Of a stretch of DNA of 61,882 nucleotides, positions 48,838 to 56,613 are shown piece after piece (the stretch's first letter is position 1; every line of letters starts with the position of its first letter). The stretch comes from Bradyrhizobium acaciae (GTDB lineage Bacteria > Pseudomonadota > Alphaproteobacteria > Rhizobiales > Xanthobacteraceae). The stretch spans positions 1 to 61,882 of the forward strand of contig NZ_JACMYK010000030.1 in assembly GCF_020889785.1 (NCBI RefSeq). Reading direction: 5' to 3'. The translations under genes and the position numbers were made by a program. Under the pieces are notes generated by a model. It was not told the origin of the DNA and searched no databases. It saw only the letters and a program-made list of their open reading frames with translations.

Positions 48838-49961
48838 GCTTTGGCGCCGTCGAGGAACTCGCTGAACCCCGCGGGAGGATAGGGGCCGAAGCAGATCTGC
48901 TCCAGCACGCCGATTCCCGTCTGGCTGCCCTGGCGGGCGCGCACGACCTGTTGCACGTGCACGTTCTCGCGGGCCAGCGGGTCGAGCGCCAAGGGATCGA
49001 ACGACTCGCCGCCGATCTCGAGCTCGCCCTTCCACATGCCCTGGCCCCATTGCGGATGGCCGTAGCCGAGGCCCTTCATCTGGAATTTGAGGATCGGGTC
49101 GAGCGCGATGGTCGTGGTGTGGCCGTCGATATCGACCAGGTCGATTTCAGCCGAGCGCGCCAGCCGCGTATTCGGCACATAGGTCACGCGGTGCCGCGCC
49201 GTCGCCATGCGGCGGTCGAGCCCGTCGACCACGCCGGGGATCTCGGCCTCGCTGCGGTAGAGCGGCGCGGTGATGCCCTCGCGGACCAGCGCCTCGCCAT
49301 GCGTCCCGTCGAAGAAGATGGCGTGCGAGATGTGGTCGTCCCAGACCAGCGGGGCCCAGAGGAAGAACACGCTCGGCGGCGGCATCGGCGCACCTCCGAC
49401 GTCGCGTTCGCCGACATTACGCACGCCCCAGGAGCGATCCTTGGTGCCGTAGCACGTGCGATCGTCGACCTTGATCCCGCCATCGGGGTGGTGGATGACG
49501 CCGCTCCAGCGGCCGAACTGGTCGAACCGGGTCGAATCCATCGCGCGGCGGTCGCCCGACCAAAGCGTCTGGCGCGCTTCCTGGATCGCGGCCGTGCGCG
49601 CCGAGAAGGTCAGGTCGCAGGCGAGGCCGGTTGCGTTGTCGTCGAGCACGACGCGGGTCCGCAACATCGGTTCGAGCACCTCGAGCCGGAACGGGCCGAC
49701 CTGCATCTCGGTGCGCTCGATCGGCGCCCGCCGCGAACCGTAGAAGCAATGCTGGCGTCCGCCGCGCTCGACGACGCTGAACGCGCAGTCGAGAATCTTG
49801 CGGTGCGGGTAGATCGCAATGCCGATGCCGAAATAATACGCGCCGTCGGCGGTGTAGCCATTGAACCAGGTTCGATCATAGACATTGCGGTCGCTGGTCG
49901 AGGGAACCGCGATCGGCTCCGGCGTCTGGTGGATGGGGAAATCGTCCAGTTTGTTGAGCAC
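48834..49961 (-). CDS. conserved protein of unknown function, 375 aa
   Basis: Protein of 375 residues with no recognised catalytic motif or membrane segment. It resembles uncharacterised proteins often found near steroid/aromatic catabolic genes (DUF7064/7065-like), which is recalled, not searched. Seen: many Trp, Tyr and Asp residues, repeated GI..D patterns, and beta-rich spacing. The GTG start at 49961 is preceded by AAAGGGAT. It is on the same strand as the kinase-like gene (33 nt after it) and its end overlaps the DUF1330 gene by 4 nt. Confidence 0.6.
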   Translation of the reverse strand: MLNKLDDFPIHQTPEPIAVPSTSDRNVYDRTWFNGYTADGAYYFGIGIAIYPHRKILDCAFSVVERGGRQHCFYGSRRAPIERTEMQVGPFRLEVLEPMLRTRVVLDDNATGLACDLTFSARTAAIQEARQTLWSGDRRAMDSTRFDQFGRWSGVIHHPDGGIKVDDRTCYGTKDRSWGVRNVGERDVGGAPMPPPSVFFLWAPLVWDDHISHAIFFDGTHGEALVREGITAPLYRSEAEIPGVVDGLDRRMATARHRVTYVPNTRLARSAEIDLVDIDGHTTTIALDPILKFQMKGLGYGHPQWGQGMWKGELEIGGESFDPLALDPLARENVHVQQVVRARQGSQTGIGVLEQICFGPYPPAGFSEFLDGAKA

Positions 49962-49993
49962 GCCGATCCCTTTCGAATTCGCGCGAAACAGCG

Positions 49994-51073
49994 TTAGTCC
50001 TGCCAGTATGAAAAACTGTCGTGGTCGAGTGCTTGCGCGCAGGCGCCGCGGGTCATCTTCAGGAATAGCGCGTCGCCGCGCTCGGAGCGCTGCACGCTGA
50101 GCGCCGAGACCACGCCCATCATGATGCCATGCAGCGTATAGCGCCGGTAATCCCGCCAGCAGTCATCCCAGCCATAATCCCGCACGCCGCGCCGGACCAG
50201 CTCGGAATGATAGAACCGCACCAATTCGGCTTCATGAAGCCGCCGCTCGATCGGGTCGATGCCGGCCGACAGGAAGTAGGCGACGTCGACGATGCCCGGT
50301 CCCACCGTCAGCGTCTGCCAATCCAGCGTCGCCATCGGACTTGTGTTGCCGCGCACGTCGAACAGGATGTTGTCGAGCCGGAAGTCCGCATGCTGCAGGG
50401 TTCGCGGCACCGTTCGATCGGACTGGTAGCGCGGGATCGCATCCGGCAGCCGGTCGATCAAATCAAGGAATTCCGGCTCGATGACGCCACGATATCGCTC
50501 CTTGTACTGACCGATAATGCCGGGCAACACCGCGCGAAGGTCTCTGCGCCGGCCGGCCGCGACCACGAAGCATTGCACGGCATCGAGCGTCGGGTCGCTC
50601 CATCGCGGTGCATGCAGCGCGGCGGCCTCGGTCATTGCTGTCAGGCAGTCTGCGATCGAGCATCCGGCGAACTGGTCGCCCGGGCGGGCCGGGGCCAGAT
50701 CTTCCAGGATCAGCGTGAAGTCGTCGGTGGCCGGATCGATTTCGGCGAGGATCGGCCGCGGTGTATGAATGGCGACGGTCGCGGCCAGCTCGCGATAGAA
50801 CGCGACCTCGCGTACATAAAGTGTGTGCGCGGAACCCGAACGGCGGCTGTCGGGATCTGCGGCCGGGAATTTGCCGACGACGCTCAAGGGCGCATTCGGC
50901 TCATTGCCGTCATAGCTCAGGCGAAATCGATAGCTGTCGCCGACGAGGCCGTTGCCGACCGGCTTGCAGGCGAGATCGATGACCCTGGCCTGGTCGATCA
51001 CACCGGCTGCGCGCAGCGCCCGCGTCATCCACTCCGGATCGATCCGCGACGGATCGGCCGTGAGCAAACTCAT
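49994..51073 (-). CDS. aminoglycoside phosphotransferase/choline kinase-like protein
   Basis: Protein of 359 residues with a kinase-like fold. Seen: the catalytic loop HADFRLDNILF (HxDxxxxN type), then a metal-binding LDWQ in place of DFG, and VVGKFPA as the lysine strand. Similar phosphotransferases occur in catabolic gene clusters and are unlikely to be antibiotic-resistance enzymes on context. GGGAGG precedes the ATG. It is transcribed before the unknown gene at 48834 and probably shares its operon. Confidence 0.82.
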   Translation of the reverse strand: MSLLTADPSRIDPEWMTRALRAAGVIDQARVIDLACKPVGNGLVGDSYRFRLSYDGNEPNAPLSVVGKFPAADPDSRRSGSAHTLYVREVAFYRELAATVAIHTPRPILAEIDPATDDFTLILEDLAPARPGDQFAGCSIADCLTAMTEAAALHAPRWSDPTLDAVQCFVVAAGRRRDLRAVLPGIIGQYKERYRGVIEPEFLDLIDRLPDAIPRYQSDRTVPRTLQHADFRLDNILFDVRGNTSPMATLDWQTLTVGPGIVDVAYFLSAGIDPIERRLHEAELVRFYHSELVRRGVRDYGWDDCWRDYRRYTLHGIMMGVVSALSVQRSERGDALFLKMTRGACAQALDHDSFSYWQD

Positions 51074-51233
51074 CGGTTTCCTCCCATCCCCGTGGGCGTC
51101 ACCACCGTTCCTGCCGCGTCGGGCGCGGCCGGATTGAAGGCGGGGTGATCGTTGCGCAAATCATACAGGCGCCGTCGGCTTTGGCAAAAGCCGCGAGCGG
51201 CCTGTGGGGATATCTCGCGAGGTGCGGAGGTGC

Positions 51234-51314
51234 GTAGGGCGGGTTAGCGTCAGCGTAACCCGCCGTTCTCCGCGCGTGGCGCGGTGGATTACGCCTTCGG
51301 CTAATCCACCCTAC
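51234..51314. repeat. GTAGGGCGGGTTAGC-type intergenic repeat
   Basis: GTAGGG near the left end matches CCCTAC at the right end, with inner pairs GGCGGGTTA/TAACCCGCC and GGTGGATTA/TAATCCACC. It lies between the phosphotransferase and quinone oxidoreductase genes and resembles an abundant Bradyrhizobium palindromic repeat (from recall; copy number not measured). Confidence 0.6.
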
Positions 51315-51332
51315 ACCTTTGCGTTAATCGTC

Positions 51333-52346
51333 CTACCAGCCTTCCAGCACGATCTTGCCGCGTGACTTGCCACTCTCCAGCAGCGCGTGGGCGCGCTTGA
51401 GGTTGGCGGCGTTGATGGTGCCGAAGGTCTGGTCGAGCGTGGTGCGCAGCACGCCCTTGTCGATCAAATCGGCAACGTCGTTGAGCAGTTGATGCTGCGC
51501 GATCATGTCAGGCGTCTGGAACGAGGAGCGCGTGAACATCGATTCCCAGTGCACCGAGACCGCCTTGCCCTTGAACACGGCGACGTTGAATTCGGCGGGA
51601 TCGTCGATCAGGCCGAACTTGCCTTGCGGCGCGATGAAATCGGCGATCGACTTGTAGTGCTGCTCGGTGAAGGTGAGGCTGGCGACGAGGCCGACGGGCG
51701 GCAGCTTCAGTTTCTCGATCTGCTCCTTCATCGGCTGCGAGTGGTCGATCACCGCATGCGCGCCGAGATCGAGACACCATTTCGCCGACTCCGGCCGCGT
51801 CGCGGTCGCAACAACGGTGAGGCCGGTGAGGCGACGTGCAAGCTGGATCAGGATCGAGCCGACGCCGCCGGCGCCACCCGTGATCAGAAGCGTGCGCGGA
51901 TCGAGGCTCTTGCCCGGCACCGCACCGAGCCGGTCGAACAGCAGCTCCCAAGCGGTGATCGAGGTCAGGGGCAGGGCGGCGGCTTGCGCGAAGGACAGCG
52001 ATGCCGGCTTGTTGCCGACGATGCGCTCGTCGACCAGATGAAATTCCGAATTGGTGCCCTGGCGCTGGATCGAGCCCGCGTAGAACACTTCATCGCCGGG
52101 CTTGAACAGCGACACGTCGGGCCCGACCGCATCGACCACGCCGGCCGCATCGAAGCCGAGGATCTTGTAGCTGCCGTCGGTCGGCGCGGAGCGCTTGCGC
52201 ACCTTGTAGTCGACCGGGTTGGCCGAGATCGCCTTCACCGCGACGCGGATGTCGCGCCCCTTCGGCTCAGGCTTGGCGATCTCGAAATCGACGAGCGAAT
52301 CCGCCGCCTCGATCGGCAGCGATTTTTGGTATCCGACGGCCTTCAT
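51333..52346 (-). CDS. zinc-type alcohol dehydrogenase / quinone oxidoreductase family protein
   Basis: Medium-chain reductase of 337 residues, probably NADPH:quinone reductase-like. Seen: the N-terminal GroES-like part with KAVGYQKSLPI, KAISANPVDYKVR and FDAAGVVDAVG, the Rossmann motif ITGGAGGVGSILIQLA, and the C-terminal RAHALLESGKSRGKIVL. The zinc-ligand cysteines and histidine expected in alcohol dehydrogenases were not seen, favouring the quinone-reductase class. AAGGAGA precedes the start at 52346. It is divergent from an HxlR regulator. Confidence 0.9.
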   Translation of the reverse strand: MKAVGYQKSLPIEAADSLVDFEIAKPEPKGRDIRVAVKAISANPVDYKVRKRSAPTDGSYKILGFDAAGVVDAVGPDVSLFKPGDEVFYAGSIQRQGTNSEFHLVDERIVGNKPASLSFAQAAALPLTSITAWELLFDRLGAVPGKSLDPRTLLITGGAGGVGSILIQLARRLTGLTVVATATRPESAKWCLDLGAHAVIDHSQPMKEQIEKLKLPPVGLVASLTFTEQHYKSIADFIAPQGKFGLIDDPAEFNVAVFKGKAVSVHWESMFTRSSFQTPDMIAQHQLLNDVADLIDKGVLRTTLDQTFGTINAANLKRAHALLESGKSRGKIVLEGW

Positions 52347-52418
52347 GCCTGGTCTCCTTGGTGGCGATTGCCTGCCGTGATACCTGTCGCGCTGGCGTCG
52401 TTTTGGCAAGTACTGTAA

Positions 52419-52441
52419 AAACAGGGACCTAGTCCCTGTTT
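52419..52441. promoter_or_regulatory. perfect palindrome, probable HxlR operator
   Basis: AAACAGGGAC (52419-52428) and its exact complement (52432-52441) around CTA: a 10-bp perfect inverted repeat. It lies in the 117-nt gap between the divergent reductase and HxlR genes, over the -35/-10 space. TATACT at 52443-52448 could be the -10 of hxlR and TACAGT (minus strand) that of the reductase. Confidence 0.75.
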
Positions 52442-52463
52442 GTATACTATTGGGAAAATACCG

Positions 52464-52841
52464 ATGAAACGGAAGAACTTTGCACGCCGGCCGGGCTGCG
52501 CGGTCGAGGCCGCGCTCGACCTGATCGACGGCAAATGGAAGGGCGTCATCCTGTATCACTTGCAGGCCGGCACCCAGCGCTTCGGCGAGTTGCGGCGCCG
52601 GATGCCCGGCATCACCCAGCGCATGCTGACCAAGCAGCTGCGTGCGCTCGAGGACGACGGCCTCGTGATCCGCAAGGTTTACGCCGAGGTGCCGCCGCGG
52701 GTCGAATACACGCTGTCCGAACTCGGCGAGAGCCTGCGGCCGGTGATCGATATTCTGAAAGCCTGGGGCGAGGACCATCAGGAGCGGCTGTCCTGCGCGC
52801 CGGCGCCGGAGGTCGTCGTGAAGAAGAAGCGCGCGGCGTAA
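52464..52841 (+). CDS. HxlR family transcriptional regulator
   Basis: Winged-helix regulator of 125 residues. Seen: a cysteine in RPGCAVEAALDLIDGKWKGVI, the HTH region FGELRRRMPGITQRMLTKQL, and VPPRVEYTLSELGESL wing. Such regulators often sense reactive electrophiles through an N-terminal cysteine, and C18-like Cys is present. The ATG at 52464 is used; an in-frame TTG lies at 52440. Divergent from the quinone reductase, which it probably controls. Confidence 0.92.
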   Translation: MKRKNFARRPGCAVEAALDLIDGKWKGVILYHLQAGTQRFGELRRRMPGITQRMLTKQLRALEDDGLVIRKVYAEVPPRVEYTLSELGESLRPVIDILKAWGEDHQERLSCAPAPEVVVKKKRAA

Positions 52842-52885
52842 GGCACGACGAGATTGGGTCAAACGGTATCAGCACGGAACTGCGT

Positions 52886-53124
52886 TCCCTCTCCCTCTTG
52901 CGGGTAGGGCAATCGCATATGGCAAAAGAACTTCGTCGTCCCGGACAAGCGTAGCGAAGCGGAGCGCAGATCCGGGACCCATAACCACAGGGCGGGGTGA
53001 TAAAAGCGAGCTGGGGCCACAGCCTTGTTCAACAACAAGGCCCTGTGGTTATGGGTCCCGGCCTGCGCCGGGACGACACCGAACTTTGCATATGCGATTG
53101 CTCTCCCCCGCAAGCGGGAGGGGT
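52886..53124. repeat. MITE-like nested inverted repeat
   Basis: The left end (CCCTCTCCCTCTTGCGGG..., then AATCGCATATG) matches the complement of the right end (CATATGCGATT, then CTCCCCCGCAAGCGGGAG). Inside lie a second pair of arms, CGTCGTCCCGG and CCGGGACGAC, and inner GGGACCCATAACC stretches (left) and its complement (right). No transposase is encoded. It sits between the HxlR and porin genes and shares its core with the repeat at 47523. It fits a non-autonomous miniature element or compound palindrome; target-site duplications were not found. Confidence 0.7.
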
Positions 53125-53184
53125 GTAGCGAGTCCGCCGTCGGACCGATTCCACCCAACGTCATCGCAATCGTGCACGCGACAA

Positions 53185-53218
53185 TAAAAAGGCCGGGAGC
53201 GATGCTGCTCCCGGCCGT
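53185..53218 (-). terminator. intrinsic terminator of the porin gene
   Basis: On the minus strand GGCCGGGAGC pairs with GCTCCCGGCC (53191-53200 and 53207-53216) and is followed by TTTTT (53186-53190). It lies 26 nt beyond the porin stop. Confidence 0.9.
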
Positions 53219-53243
53219 TGTCATGATGTCTGTTCAGATCGAG

Positions 53244-54857
53244 TCAGAACGCAACCTGCGTGCGCAGGGCGACCGCGTCGAACTTCGAGCCGACATCGGC
53301 AGTCGAGGTCGCTGACGCCTGCTTGGAGATATCGCCGTGCAGGTAGTTCAGCATGAAGCGGACATTGTTGTTGACGTACCAGTTCAGTGCGGCGGTATAG
53401 ACGGTCTGCCGTCCGCCGGCGACGCCGACCGCCTGGCCGACTTGGTCGTTGAGGTTCATCTGGCTGACGCGGCCGGCGATTTCCCAGGCGCCCCAGCCGC
53501 CGCCGGCAAGCGAGAACGGATCGTGCGGCTTGATACCGCCGTACGAGGCCGTCGCCGGATTGTAGGCGTGATTCTCGCCGGTCAGCACGTAGCCGACCTG
53601 CGCATAGCCGCCATCGAATTTCAGGCTCGGCGCGCCGAACGGCGGCAGCCCGGTATTCGCAGTGCGGTCGACGTTGAACCAGTAGTACTCGCCCTGTGCG
53701 ATGAACGGGCCATAGGTCGCCGCCGCCTCGACGCCGTAGACCTGCGCGCCGGAGACGTTGGCGATCGCACCGGTCGAGATCAGCGTCGTCGGATCGATGC
53801 GCAGCTCGGGCCGGTCGCTCAGCGTGAGCGTTTGCGCCTGCGTGAGCTGGTTGCGCGGCGGCTGCACCAGCCATTCCGCATCGGCGCCGATATGCACCGA
53901 ATAGTCCTTGCCGCTGATCGGATTGCCGGCGACGCGGACCACCGCACCATACTGCTCGGACGTCCCGGCCGGGGTAACGCTGGACGCGGAGTGGATTGAG
54001 CCCGTGGTCGGTCCGGTGGCATAGGCGCCGGCCCAGAGCTGGTCATTCCACCAGCGGGTGCCGATGGCCGAGCGGAAGTCACCGGCGGCGACGTTTTGCG
54101 CGATGATGCCGGCCGAGGCGCGCTCCATGAACAGGATGTCGTTGGAGCTGGTGGATTCGTCCATGGTCCAGAGCAGGTCCATGATGCCGGCTTCGATCGC
54201 CATCTTGCCACCGAACGGCTTCAAGCCGGTGTAGCTCAGATAGGCGTTCTCGACGCCGGAGGTGCCGCCGCCGGGCAGCGATCCCGGTGCTGCGCCGCCG
54301 AACCCGTCGGAAGAGCCTCCGAAGTCGTAGATCAGCGCGTAGTTCCAGTCGCCGAAGAACTTGCCGACGATGCCGATGCGGGCGCGGCGGAGGTTCTCGC
54401 CGCTGTCGAGCTTCTGCGGCGAGGTGCCCGCGGTGTTCGGACGATAGTCGTAGCCGCCGACATCCCAATGCACGCGGCTGGTGATCGCAACGCAGTTCTG
54501 TTCGTCCGCGGTGCAGATCGTCGGTCGGTTGTTCGGCAGCGTCACCACGACGCCCGACGGCGCCACCGGTCCCTTCACCGGGATCGCGGCATTTGCGGTT
54601 GCGACGCGCGCGGCCTTCGCATCAGTTGCCTTGGCATCCGCCGCCTTCGCGTTGGCGTTTGCGCTGGCTGCGGTCGCGGTATTGGCGTTGGTCTGCTTCT
54701 GCAGTCTGTCGAGCTTCTGCTCGAGCAGCTTCAGCTGCTGCTTGAGCAGCGCGATCTCCGCGTCGCTGCCGCCTCCGGCCGATTGCGAATAGGCCGGCGA
54801 GGCGGCAAGCGCCCCTGCCAACCCGATGGCGATTGCACCAACTTTTGTCGCACCCAT
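53244..54857 (-). CDS. OprO/OprP-like porin
   Basis: Outer-membrane porin of 537 residues. Seen: a signal peptide (MGATKVGAIAIGLAGALAASPAYSQ, cleaved after about residue 25), a short coiled-coil (EIALLKQQLKLLEQKLDRLQ) as in trimeric phosphate/pyrophosphate porins, an alanine-rich stretch, then a long beta-rich domain with alternating pattern (LRRARIGIVGKFFGDWNY, YYWFNVDR) and a terminal aromatic AVALRTQVAF. The start at 54857 is chosen so that the signal peptide leads. Divergent from the protease gene with 290 nt between. Anion/phosphate selectivity is family-level inference. Confidence 0.85.
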   Translation of the reverse strand: MGATKVGAIAIGLAGALAASPAYSQSAGGGSDAEIALLKQQLKLLEQKLDRLQKQTNANTATAASANANAKAADAKATDAKAARVATANAAIPVKGPVAPSGVVVTLPNNRPTICTADEQNCVAITSRVHWDVGGYDYRPNTAGTSPQKLDSGENLRRARIGIVGKFFGDWNYALIYDFGGSSDGFGGAAPGSLPGGGTSGVENAYLSYTGLKPFGGKMAIEAGIMDLLWTMDESTSSNDILFMERASAGIIAQNVAAGDFRSAIGTRWWNDQLWAGAYATGPTTGSIHSASSVTPAGTSEQYGAVVRVAGNPISGKDYSVHIGADAEWLVQPPRNQLTQAQTLTLSDRPELRIDPTTLISTGAIANVSGAQVYGVEAAATYGPFIAQGEYYWFNVDRTANTGLPPFGAPSLKFDGGYAQVGYVLTGENHAYNPATASYGGIKPHDPFSLAGGGWGAWEIAGRVSQMNLNDQVGQAVGVAGGRQTVYTAALNWYVNNNVRFMLNYLHGDISKQASATSTADVGSKFDAVALRTQVAF

Positions 54858-55147
54858 TGTGCACCCCTGTTGTGTTTGAAGTCCCCACTCACTCACTGAA
54901 ATGTCCTAGGAGTCGAACGTGACTGACGCGCGACAGCGATTTCGAGTCTCGCAGTTCCGCTTGTTGTCCGCAGGCAACAAGCGGAGCAGCGCAGTGAGAT
55001 GACAGCCATCATAGAAGTTCGGCGGCGTGCTTCAACGCGGCTGGCAGGGGTTTTGCACTGGTTCGGCGGGGGCCGTTTATCCGGCCGGGCGCCCTTCAAT
55101 TGCCGCGCGAACACGCCTATATTCCGGCGTTTCCTCGAGAGGTGAGA

Positions 55148-56560
55148 ATGCTCCGACCCGCCCGTTTTGCTGCCATATCCGCTCTGTGCACGCTGGCTTT
55201 CATGGGGAATCTGTTCCCGTCCGCGGCCCAGGATCGCCGCGTACCGTCGTCGCAGGCCGAGCTTCAGCTATCCTATGCGCCGATCGTGCAGCGGGTGCAG
55301 CCAGCGGTGGTCAATGTCTACGCCGCCAAGACCGTGCAGAACCGCAATCCGTTCCTGGACGACCCGATTTTCCGGCGCTTCTTCGGCGTCCCCGGGCAGC
55401 AGCCCGAGCAGATGCAGCGCTCGCTCGGCTCCGGCGTGATGGTCGACGGCTCGGGCCTTGTGGTCACAAACAATCACGTGATCGAGGGCGCCGACCAGGT
55501 GAAGGTCTCGCTCTCCGACAAGCGCGAATTCGAGGCCGAGATCGTGCTGAAGGACAGCCGCACCGACCTCGCGGTGCTGCGGCTGAAGGGCACCAACAAG
55601 GAAAAATTCACAACGCTCGACTTCGCGAATTCCGACCAGCTCCAGGTTGGAGACGTCGTGCTCGCGATCGGTAATCCGTTCGGCGTTGGCCAGACCGTGA
55701 CGCACGGCATCATCTCGGCCCTGGCGCGCACGCAAGTCGGGATCACGGATTATCAATTCTTCATTCAGACCGACGCCGCGATCAATCCCGGCAACTCGGG
55801 CGGTGCGCTGGTCGACATGACCGGCCGGCTTGCCGGAATCAACACCGCGATCTTCTCGCGCTCCGGCGGCTCGCAGGGCATCGGCTTTGCGATCCCGGCC
55901 AACATGGTGCGCGTGGTGGTGGCCTCCGCCAAGAGCGGCGGCAAGAATGTGAAGCGGCCGTGGCTCGGTGCACGGCTGCAGGCCGTCACGCCCGAGATCG
56001 CGGAGACGCTCGGGCTGAAGCTGCCGACCGGCGCGCTGGTCGCCAATGTCGCGCCGAACAGCCCGGCGGCGAAGGCCGGGCTCAAACTCTCCGACCTGAT
56101 CGTCGGGATCGACGGCACGGCGGTCGACGATCCCAACGCGTTCGACTACCGCTTCGCGACCCGTCCGCTCGGCGGCAGCGCGGAGATCGAGGTGCAGCGC
56201 GCCGGCAAGCCGGTGAAGCTCACCGTGCCGCTGGAGACCGCGCCCGATACCAACCGCGACGAGATCGTGCTGACCGCGCGCTCGCCGTTCCAGGGCGCAA
56301 GGGTCGCCAACATCTCGCCGGCGCTCGCCGATGAGCTGCATCTCGACGCCGGCGCCGAGGGTGTCGTCGTCACCGAGCTCGCCGATGACGGCACCGCCGC
56401 CAATGTCGGCTTCCAGAAGGGCGACATCATCCTGGCGGTCAACAATGAGAAGATCGCGCGGACCAGCGATCTCGACAAGGCCTCGAAGGCGGGGTCGCGG
56501 GTCTGGCGCATCACGCTGGTGCGCGGCGGCCAGCAGATCAACGTGACGCTCGGCGGATGA
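55148..56560 (+). CDS. DegP/DegQ-type periplasmic serine protease (trypsin-like, two PDZ)
   Basis: HtrA family protease of 470 residues. Seen: a signal peptide at residues 1-27, the triad His110 (VVTNNHVIEG), Asp140 (DSRTDLAVL) and Ser217 (NPGNSGGALVD), then two PDZ domains, with GLKLPTGALVANVAPNSPAAKAGLK and a second ending NVTLGG. It degrades or refolds envelope proteins. Its stop is 43 nt before rarA. GAGGTGAGA precedes the ATG. Confidence 0.95.
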   Translation: MLRPARFAAISALCTLAFMGNLFPSAAQDRRVPSSQAELQLSYAPIVQRVQPAVVNVYAAKTVQNRNPFLDDPIFRRFFGVPGQQPEQMQRSLGSGVMVDGSGLVVTNNHVIEGADQVKVSLSDKREFEAEIVLKDSRTDLAVLRLKGTNKEKFTTLDFANSDQLQVGDVVLAIGNPFGVGQTVTHGIISALARTQVGITDYQFFIQTDAAINPGNSGGALVDMTGRLAGINTAIFSRSGGSQGIGFAIPANMVRVVVASAKSGGKNVKRPWLGARLQAVTPEIAETLGLKLPTGALVANVAPNSPAAKAGLKLSDLIVGIDGTAVDDPNAFDYRFATRPLGGSAEIEVQRAGKPVKLTVPLETAPDTNRDEIVLTARSPFQGARVANISPALADELHLDAGAEGVVVTELADDGTAANVGFQKGDIILAVNNEKIARTSDLDKASKAGSRVWRITLVRGGQQINVTLGG

Positions 56561-56580
56561 GCCCCAAAAGGTGAACCGCA

Positions 56581-56613
56581 AGTGAGCCCCAAGTGAGTCC
56601 CAAGTGAGTCCGA
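56581..56613 (+). repeat. 11-bp tandem repeat at the rarA start
   Basis: Three units of AGTGAGYCCCA/CCGA in a row (56581-56591, 56592-56602, 56603-56613). Each unit contains a GTG; only the last, at 56604, is in frame with rarA. An ATGAGCCCCAA similar to the unit overlaps the preceding gene's stop at 56557. Confidence 0.85.

Noticed and set aside
49994..51073. Antibiotic-resistance phosphotransferase
   Set aside because: Only the general kinase fold is seen; the neighbours are catabolic and no mobile element is near.
52886..53124. Insertion sequence
   Set aside because: Terminal inverted repeats are present but there is no transposase frame inside.
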